Assembly (NCBI GenBank): GCA_018694835.1
Contig: JABHOG010000008.1
Location: forward strand, 1 to 45,467
Direction of reading: 5' to 3'
Source: Planctomycetota bacterium
Lineage (GTDB): Bacteria; Planctomycetota; UBA8108; UBA1146
Length of the DNA: 45,467 bases
Positions 28,607 to 34,208 of the stretch are shown here, in pieces; within the stretch, counting starts at the first letter, position 1, and every line of letters begins with the position of its first letter. The translations under genes were made by a program, and so were the position numbers. The notes beneath the pieces were generated by a model. The model searched no databases. It was not told the origin of the DNA and saw only the letters and a program-made list of their open reading frames with translations.

Positions 28607-29144
28607 TTCGTTGTCGATGATTCGCTGTCGATCACCGATCACTCCGTGGTGTCATGGCCACATGCCTTGCGGTTCGTCGGTGTGCGGTCCGTCGGTGTAA
28701 TGGACGTCGGTGTTCACCTCGTCACGCCCCAACCCCCTCAGTGTGAGCCACAGATCTCTACACAGGCTCAGTGCCGAGGAAAAGACCGCACCCCTGGCGA
28801 CCTGGCGACTGAGGGTCGCCATCCTCTCCTCTGCCAGCAACTCGCCCTATTCAAGAGGCGACACCCACTCATCTTTAACCTCGTTGGTGATATGAAAGAT
28901 GAGCTTGTTGTCTGCGGGGTCCGGGGAGTCAGGGTCCAGCGAGCACTGTCGACCACCTCCGGCAGATCCAGTATCCGCTTTGCCTCACGAGGCCTCTAGT
29001 TAGAGCCATGAGAGTCGAACCAGATCAGCAGAGCGAAGAGCGGTGTCATGGGAGGGCAGTGAGTTCGAGGCGAGAAAACAACCTGGACCAGCGCGAGTGA
29101 GATGGCGGAGCGCAGTCGAGAATACTGCGCTCTCAGGCAGCTGC
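28607..29144. other. 538-base intergenic stretch without a convincing gene
   Basis: It separates the DHOR gene (plus) from the beta-propeller gene (minus), so it should hold two terminators. It contains near-repeats of ATTCGYTGTCGAT at its left end, three copies of CGTCGGTGT within 28675-28715, and the hairpin described at 29108-29132. A 45-codon open stretch on the minus strand (28847-28984) has protein-like composition but no start codon. I see no promoter, RNA gene or mobile element remnant that I could defend. Confidence 0.6.
29108..29132 (-). terminator. Hairpin downstream of the beta-propeller gene
   Basis: GAGCGCAGT (29108-29116) and ACTGCGCTC (29124-29132) form a perfect 9-bp stem with a 7-base loop, 12 bases past the stop codon at 29145. 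It has no U-run on the minus strand, so it may be a weak or factor-assisted terminator. Confidence 0.45.
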
Positions 29145-30083
29145 TCACTTCAGCAGCGGTCCCTTGAGAGCCTCTCCATTGGTCGTCAGCACCTGAAAAT
29201 GATGCACCCGATGCGGTCCCATATAGCGCCAGACGATCTGCTTGTCGCGGGTCACCTCAAAGAGTTTCACCTTGTTCGGGCCAGCCGCATAGCTCGCGAT
29301 CACTGTGTTGCCGTTGGGGAGCCGCTGAGCACCACATGGATCTGCGAAGGGATCGTCTTCGTAGTCCTCATTGGAGACCTTCCACACCACCTCCCCCTTT
29401 GCGTTGATCTCGATGGTCTTGTTGCCATGAGTCAGATTGACCAGCGTGTTGCCATTCGCGAGCCGAATCGCGGTGAAGGGCCAGTTTTCCGCAGCCTTTC
29501 CACCGAGCTCTTCCAGGTCGGTCTTGAAGACCTGGAGCACCTTTCCTGCCGGCGAGTACTCCTTCACCTTGAAAGCGAGGAGGTGCGGCGCAAGGTAGTT
29601 GCCATTCGCAAGTTTGCGCGCCATGCGGGTCTGCATGTGAGCGTTGTCCGTCTCTGGTTGGAGCGGAACTTCCACCACGACCTCGCCCTTCAGGTTCACC
29701 TCGATCAGCCTCGGCTTCACGCCCAGCTCCGTGATCAAGGTGTTGCCATTTGCGAGGCGTGCACAGGTGCCGATCTCTGCATTCTCTGCCGACTTCTTGT
29801 AATGAAAGACGAGCTCATGCTCGCGCGTCAGCTCCTTGACCTCAGATCCCCATGCGATCAACACGTTGCCATTCTTCAAGACGAAGCCGTCACGAGCGCC
29901 GGCAGCTCCTGAGTTCCAGAGCTCTTTTCCATCCTCACCGATGATGCCCGTGAAACTCGGACCTGCGACGAAGAAGGAGTGCTGAATCCTCTCGATCTCC
30001 TGGCCAGATAAGTCCTGCGAGAGGACCCGCTCCGAGCAAAGAGCCGTGAGAGTGAAGGCCAAGGCGAAGAGGATAATACGCAT
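29145..30083 (-). CDS. Secreted beta-propeller protein (LxNGN repeats)
   Basis: 312 residues with a signal peptide (ILFALAFTLTALCS). At least six blades carry the motif L-x-NGN-x-L/V-I: VLKNGNVLIAW, RLANGNTLITE, KLANGNYLAP, RLANGNTLVN, RLPNGNTVIAS. This resembles the PQQ-like or arylsulfotransferase-related propellers annotated as hypothetical in Verrucomicrobia and Planctomycetes. No catalytic histidine set could be assigned. The ATG at 30083 follows AAAGGAA by 7-8 bases and begins the signal peptide; upstream in-frame codons are less good. Arginine usage is unlike that of its neighbours: none of its 14 arginines uses CGA, which is frequent elsewhere in the window. Recent transfer is possible. 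It stands alone between two gaps. Confidence 0.82.
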   Translation of the reverse strand: MRIILFALAFTLTALCSERVLSQDLSGQEIERIQHSFFVAGPSFTGIIGEDGKELWNSGAAGARDGFVLKNGNVLIAWGSEVKELTREHELVFHYKKSAENAEIGTCARLANGNTLITELGVKPRLIEVNLKGEVVVEVPLQPETDNAHMQTRMARKLANGNYLAPHLLAFKVKEYSPAGKVLQVFKTDLEELGGKAAENWPFTAIRLANGNTLVNLTHGNKTIEINAKGEVVWKVSNEDYEDDPFADPCGAQRLPNGNTVIASYAAGPNKVKLFEVTRDKQIVWRYMGPHRVHHFQVLTTNGEALKGPLLK

Positions 30084-30241
30084 CTGTGATTCCTTTCCGG
30101 GGCAGCGAGGAACAAGAAAACATCCTGACGAATGAGCCCCTTCTCCAGAGAGCCTCCACAGCAGTTGGGCGACGGATCCCACTGATATTCGTTGAAAGTA
30201 GACTTCGGATTCACTCCTGCGACCGAATCGACCGACTGATC

Positions 30242-30293
30242 ACACTGGGCTCAAACACTGGGCTCAAACACTGGGCTCAAACACTGGGCTCAA
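30242..30293. repeat. 13-bp tandem repeat, four perfect copies
   Basis: The unit ACACTGGGCTCAA is repeated exactly four times (30242, 30255, 30268, 30281) with no base change. It lies upstream of the propeller gene (minus) and 36 bases past the stop of the lipoprotein gene (minus). A 13-base unit cannot keep a reading frame, and no gene covers it. Copy number is likely to vary by slippage. Confidence 0.95.
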
Positions 30294-30329
30294 ACCCGAT
30301 GCTCCCCGAGCCATGAGCTTGCTACCGGG

Positions 30330-31160
30330 TCAAAACGCCCATTCAACAAAGAGGTAACTGCCCCCCAGGTCGATATCAGCGCTGGTTCCAGTGCCGTCAT
30401 CGGCGACGTCGATAACCAGCGAACGATGGCCGGCGCCGAACAAGATTCCAGATCCCTGGCGGATCCCGCCGCGCAGGGTCAATCCTTCGTATGTCCCATC
30501 GATATCACCGTAACTGATCCAGAGCCCCGACAACTCTCCATCGAGTTCCAGGCTCCAGTCGTTTCCGATCGGCATGGCGAACTGCGCTCCGACGCCAAAG
30601 GCGGGAACCCATTCATCGATGCCTCGATGGGCAGACACTGCTTCGCTGCCACCCTTACCCCCACCCGGACCGGTTCCAGTCAGTGTCGTATCAAACACCA
30701 GATGGTCCACTCCCCAGATGTACTTCAGCATCACCGGACCGACTCCAAGCAAGGCTCCCTTGCTATGGAAGGTCGTGACCGTGGCTTCCAGCGCACTGTC
30801 AAGAGTGCTGCCAGAGTTAAATGTAGTCCCACCAAAATCGATCGCAGAACCGAGGGTCGTCGAGCCATTACCGGTGAAACTGATCTCGGTCATCTCGTAG
30901 GTTCCGACTCCCATGTCGGCTTCGACTCCATAGACCCAGAAGGTCTCCTCGCCATCGAGACCCAGGACGTCACTGACATCCACCACGTCTCCAGGGTTGG
31001 CCAGATCAGAGGCCTGGATCGATCCCCCTGGGGTGGGTTGCCAGTTCTCAGCTCTCAAGCGGATCATCCCCGCTCCACCCGCTCCGCACCCGGAGAAGAT
31101 GAGGAGTGCCAGCAAACAGAGGATGGGCCGCACAACTGTCGTCAACTGGAACTTCGACAT
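30330..31160 (-). CDS. Outer-membrane-type lipoprotein, probable beta-barrel
   Basis: 276 residues. The signal peptide ends in a lipobox (LLIFSGC, Cys near 25), followed by a Gly/Ala linker. The rest is rich in alternating hydrophobic/polar strands with aromatic girdle residues (ETFWVYGVEADMGVGTYEM; WSLELDGELSGLWISYGDI; LTLRGGIRQGSG). It ends in FVEWAF, a terminal aromatic strand like the beta-signal of outer-membrane proteins. Exact function is not recognised. GGAAGGAA lies 6 bases before the ATG. The tRNA-Leu gene is divergent, 117 bases upstream. Confidence 0.8.
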   Translation of the reverse strand: MSKFQLTTVVRPILCLLALLIFSGCGAGGAGMIRLRAENWQPTPGGSIQASDLANPGDVVDVSDVLGLDGEETFWVYGVEADMGVGTYEMTEISFTGNGSTTLGSAIDFGGTTFNSGSTLDSALEATVTTFHSKGALLGVGPVMLKYIWGVDHLVFDTTLTGTGPGGGKGGSEAVSAHRGIDEWVPAFGVGAQFAMPIGNDWSLELDGELSGLWISYGDIDGTYEGLTLRGGIRQGSGILFGAGHRSLVIDVADDGTGTSADIDLGGSYLFVEWAF

Positions 31161-31277
31161 GGGATTCCTTCCGCACGAGGGGTTGAGCGACCGACAGCAT
31201 ATCCGGAAGATCAGAAAACAGCCAGTATTCGGAGAGAGACTTGCTCTGAAGTGAGTAAGGGATCATTCTCAAGGGGG

Positions 31278-31361
31278 GGGCGAGTGGCGGAACTGGCAGA
31301 CGCGGGGGACTTAAAATCCCCTCCTCGTTCGAGGGTCCGGGTTCGAGTCCCGGCTCGCCTA
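31278..31361 (+). tRNA. tRNA-Leu (anticodon UAA)
   Basis: Class II tRNA with a long variable arm. Acceptor GGGCGAG (31278-31284) pairs with CTCGCCT (31354-31360) including a terminal G-U. The anticodon stem GGGGA/TCCCC closes the loop CTTAAAA with anticodon TAA at 31312-31314. The variable arm CTCGTTCGAG and T-arm CCGGGTTCGAGTCCCGG are clear. Discriminator A at 31361; CCA is not encoded. A run of eight G spans 31273-31280 at the 5' end. Confidence 0.96.
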
Positions 31362-31482
31362 TACCTTATCAACATTGCATTATTTCGAAGTGGCGGCTTC
31401 CTGAGGGGTTTCAGGAGAAGCGACGGTCGAGAGACCTCCCGGGAAGATCAGAACTTCCGGGACCGATGGGGCGGACTCTGTT

Positions 31483-32277
31483 TCAGCCCAGTGGCTTTTC
31501 AGCGGGTGTTTCATCTTCGCAGCAACAGGAGCGAAACCAATCCTGGCATTGCTTCGCATCCTGGGTGGTAGCAAACAGATAGCAGACCGATTCTCCAGGA
31601 ACACAATAGACTGCAAAGTTACGACCTTTTTTGATGCAAAGGCAACCGTCCTGGACTTCTGGTCCCCTTGGAATGACAAAGATGGAGAGGCATTCGCTCC
31701 CCAACTGATAAAAAACCTTGGCGATCCGAAGGTCCCCCATCTGGAGAAAAGAAACTCCGCGTAACGAGCCTTCCGGATTGGGCAAGTTCACCGAAGAGAC
31801 TGTCAGTTCCGATGAAATCCTGGCCGCAGCACTCTCGGCCCCCTCGAAAAACCACCTCGGCCCATCATCTCCATGGATCGATCGAAGATGGGAATCAAAG
31901 ACGAACTCACCGACGCTGGCCTGAAGTTCTGAATGTTGGCTGGTGGAAAAGGGATTGAGGGAGGAGAAGATCACGAGAAGGATTGCAGCGGCGGTGGCGA
32001 AGGGAATCATTTTTCGGCCGGTCCATCGCCTTCGATAGGACTGGCGAGAGGATTCAATGGTGATCGCCTGGCGTACCTTTTCCTGAAGACCCTGTGGAAC
32101 CCGAGCAGGACGAGCCTTGGCCTGGACCAGTAGTTTCATGTGCTCGATGGCCCTTGCGGTATCGGCACAATCGGGACAGAGAGTGAGATGGAGATCGACC
32201 TCATCGGCGTCCCCGTCGACCAACTCACCGTCGACCCATTCATGCAGTTTGTCCTTGAATCGAATGCAATCGTCCAT
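31483..32277 (-). CDS. Transmembrane zinc-finger anti-sigma factor with Cys-rich extracytoplasmic domain
   Basis: 264 residues. The N-terminal ZAS domain carries C4 and H30-x3-C34-x2-C37 (HLTLCPDC), the usual zinc site of anti-sigma factors that grip ECF sigmas. One TM helix lies at about 90-108 (IPFATAAAILLVIFSSL). The outer domain (~110-264) has nine cysteines in its last ~70 residues: SECLS, DGCLC, VYCV, SVCY, KQCQ and CCC. The downstream position, 73 bases after the sigma gene on the same strand, makes the pair an operon. The ATG has GAGGA 5 bases upstream. Signal release by proteolysis or by redox/metal sensing is inference. A second frame continues with plausible protein sequence past the stop (to 31380), which could reflect a late frameshift. 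Confidence 0.9.
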   Translation of the reverse strand: MDDCIRFKDKLHEWVDGELVDGDADEVDLHLTLCPDCADTARAIEHMKLLVQAKARPARVPQGLQEKVRQAITIESSRQSYRRRWTGRKMIPFATAAAILLVIFSSLNPFSTSQHSELQASVGEFVFDSHLRSIHGDDGPRWFFEGAESAAARISSELTVSSVNLPNPEGSLRGVSFLQMGDLRIAKVFYQLGSECLSIFVIPRGPEVQDGCLCIKKGRNFAVYCVPGESVCYLFATTQDAKQCQDWFRSCCCEDETPAEKPLG

Positions 32278-32350
32278 CGGTCCTCATCTTTCATGCCCAG
32301 ATCTACAGTGCTTGATCAGCACCTTGATCGATCAACACCCAAAGATTGTA

Positions 32351-32926
32351 TCATTTGCGCCCATAGCCAAGTTCTTCAGCGTAGTCCTCCAGGCGTTCCT
32401 TCAAGAACGCCCTTCCTCTGGAAATCCGTGATCGAATGGTACCAATCGGCACATCCAGAATCTCGGAGATTTCCTCGTAACTGAGTCCATTCACATCACA
32501 CATCAGCAGGGCCCGGCTGTAGACCTCGGGTAACTCCCTCAGATGGCGATTGACCTCGTCTCCGAACAGGTCGAGAAAAGTCTCCGGATTCTCAATCCCC
32601 TGCCTCTCGAATACCGCGATCGAGTGCCGAACCGGATCGACTCCCAGTTCCTCGACTTCGCCACCATGATGAGGCCGACGAGCTCGTTGTCGGTAGCCAT
32701 CGATGAACTGATTCTTGCAGATCCTGAACAACCATGCCTTGGCATTACTGTTGGTCCGAAAACCACCAAATGCTTTGAATGCCTTGATGTAAGTCTCCTG
32801 GACCAAATCTTCCGCCTGAGCGCGATTCTTCGACAATCCCATGGCGAATCTGAAAACGTCATCCATGTGAGGGAGTGTGATCTCTTCGAACAGATCCATG
32901 TTTCCCATGTTCATGGTGTCACTCAT
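32351..32926 (-). CDS. ECF-type RNA polymerase sigma factor
   Basis: 191 residues with only regions sigma2 and sigma4, as in ECF sigmas. Region 2: VFRFAMGLSKNRAQAEDLVQ, ETYIKAFKAF, AKAWLFRICKNQFID. Region 4: LRELPEVYSRALLM, LSYEEISEILDVPIGTIRSR (the -35-binding helix-turn-helix), ISRGRAFLKERL. I chose the ATG at 32926, which has AAAGGAGGA three bases before it; a GTG 15 bases upstream is the ORF's outer limit. The partner anti-sigma gene follows at once. Its own promoter should lie in 32927-33111, where a tandem repeat also lies. I could not identify an ECF consensus there. Confidence 0.95.
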   Translation of the reverse strand: MSDTMNMGNMDLFEEITLPHMDDVFRFAMGLSKNRAQAEDLVQETYIKAFKAFGGFRTNSNAKAWLFRICKNQFIDGYRQRARRPHHGGEVEELGVDPVRHSIAVFERQGIENPETFLDLFGDEVNRHLRELPEVYSRALLMCDVNGLSYEEISEILDVPIGTIRSRISRGRAFLKERLEDYAEELGYGRK

Positions 32927-33036
32927 GGGTCCTCCTTTCACGCGGGTAAGGGGCCAGAAGAAAAGGTGCTGTAATGAGTCCGAAACGGCTCTCCATGTCG
33001 GCGTCGGAACGCCCGGAGGCCTCCATGACCTGAAAT

Positions 33037-33084
33037 GGCCATTGCTAAGGCCATTGCTAAGGCCATTGCTAAGGCCATCGCTGT
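33037..33084. repeat. 12-bp tandem repeat upstream of the sigma factor gene
   Basis: GGCCATTGCTAA occurs three times without change (33037, 33049, 33061), then a fourth degenerate copy (GGCCATCGCTGT) begins at 33073. The array lies 110-160 bases upstream of the sigma-factor start and about 30 bases past the stop of the peptidase gene upstream, so it lies in the presumed sigma promoter region. Confidence 0.93.
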
Positions 33085-33111
33085 AGGTCTAGCTCCGTCA
33101 CATTCCCTTCT

Positions 33112-34131
33112 CTATCGCTCCAACGAAGGTCTGCCGACCCAAGTTCCAGAGATTTCCTGACGGATTCGATTCCCCAGTACTTTGACGTCTTTGGCCGATT
33201 CTAGCCATAATTGACTCCAAGGCATGCGCCCCGGGTCATACACCTTGGCGAGCAAGATCCTCGGCAGGGTCCAGGAGGATTTCGCCAGTGCCTCCCCCGA
33301 AAACTGTTCCCACGGTTGATCTGCCAGTTGCAGGCGAAAACGGGCGATCTCCCCCTCCAGATCTCCTTGCGGGAGTTTTTGCTGCAACTCCCTCAGCCGT
33401 TGATTGAGACGCATCTCATCCCGCTCTCGACTCCGATGTCGGGTCAATATTTCCCCCACCTCACCGTGCTGTGAGATCAACCACTCCTCGGCCAGTCTCG
33501 ATCCAAGAAAGGTTGCCAGTCCCTCATTCAGATCGGACTCCCCGGAGATGTGTATCGTCCGGTGGACCAGTTCATGCAACACAGTGGTCGCGAATCGATG
33601 CTCGGCCAACTCAAGCAGAGAGGATGGGAGAGGTTCGGGAAACCAGCCAAGGCTACTCCAGGCGGAAACCGGCAGCACCTCGGCGATCAGGCCCTGATCC
33701 GACAGCAGCTTCGCTTCCCGCTCAGCATGCTCGCGAAATCGAAATCCCTTGTAGGGAACCTCGCCCACGATGGGAAACTTCCAGCGGTGAAGAGTCACCG
33801 TCACCGGATCCGCTGCAGCCACGATCCAGCTCGCAGGTCTCTCGTTGAAGTCCACCCTGCGGTACGCCCCCCCGACTCGGAGACCTCTGTGCCGTGCAAA
33901 CTCGAGTAATTCAGGCAAAGTCTCTAACCGCGACCGAGCTTCAGGAGATAGATCCGGATCGTTTCGCAACTGCTCGATCGGGATCGAGGTGGCGATGCTG
34001 TGTACCACCGCACTCCCATTCGATAACAGATAGGCTCCATGACACCCTGCGCCGTTGAGGCATGCACAGATCAAAAAAGTACAAAGCCAGCGACCAGCGC
34101 CCTGGCGAGGATGGACCTGCGAAATATTCAT
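33112..34131 (-). CDS. Putative aminopeptidase, PF10023 family, lipoprotein
   Basis: 339 residues. A signal peptide with lipobox-like LNGAGC (Cys near 30) suggests lipid anchoring. Family landmarks are seen: HRWKFPIVGEVPYKGF (family CFPVVGxVxYRGY), VSAWSSLGWFPEPLPSSLL (family YSTLGWFxDP), and the zinc site H186-E187-x2-H190 with E203 in NEGLATFLGSRL. Members are annotated as predicted aminopeptidases with little experimental support. No ribosome site precedes the ATG; instead a TATAAT ends six bases upstream, so translation may be leaderless. It is followed by the sigma factor gene 185 bases downstream and preceded by the acylase gene with a 77-base gap. Confidence 0.9.
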   Translation of the reverse strand: MNISQVHPRQGAGRWLCTFLICACLNGAGCHGAYLLSNGSAVVHSIATSIPIEQLRNDPDLSPEARSRLETLPELLEFARHRGLRVGGAYRRVDFNERPASWIVAAADPVTVTLHRWKFPIVGEVPYKGFRFREHAEREAKLLSDQGLIAEVLPVSAWSSLGWFPEPLPSSLLELAEHRFATTVLHELVHRTIHISGESDLNEGLATFLGSRLAEEWLISQHGEVGEILTRHRSRERDEMRLNQRLRELQQKLPQGDLEGEIARFRLQLADQPWEQFSGEALAKSSWTLPRILLAKVYDPGRMPWSQLWLESAKDVKVLGNRIRQEISGTWVGRPSLER

Positions 34132-34137
34132 GATCCG

Positions 34138-34143
34138 ATTATA
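34138..34143 (-). promoter_or_regulatory. TATAAT box giving a possible leaderless start
   Basis: On the minus strand a perfect TATAAT lies six bases before the ATG of the PF10023 gene. Start of transcription would fall on or next to the A of the ATG. No Shine-Dalgarno sequence and no good -35 box are seen. Confidence 0.5.
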
Positions 34144-34208
34144 TACCGGGATCGACCGAGGGACTGCCGAGTATCGGGGGATCCCTTCCTGACAGTAGTG
34201 CCAGTTGT

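Noticed and set aside
28847-28984. 45-codon minus-strand stretch ending DEWVSPLE
   Set aside because: Reads like protein (DNKLIFHITNEVKDEW) but is bounded by a stop with no ATG, GTG or TTG; at most a remnant, so not listed as a gene.
29043-29912. 289-codon plus-strand open frame
   Set aside because: Antisense to the propeller gene; no start signal and shadow-like composition.
30242-30293. Tandem repeats as a CRISPR array
   Set aside because: Units of 13 bases touch each other with no spacers; the same holds for the 12-base array at 33037.
30426-31571. 381-codon plus-strand open frame
   Set aside because: Antisense to the lipoprotein and runs through the tRNA-Leu gene, so it cannot be a real gene.
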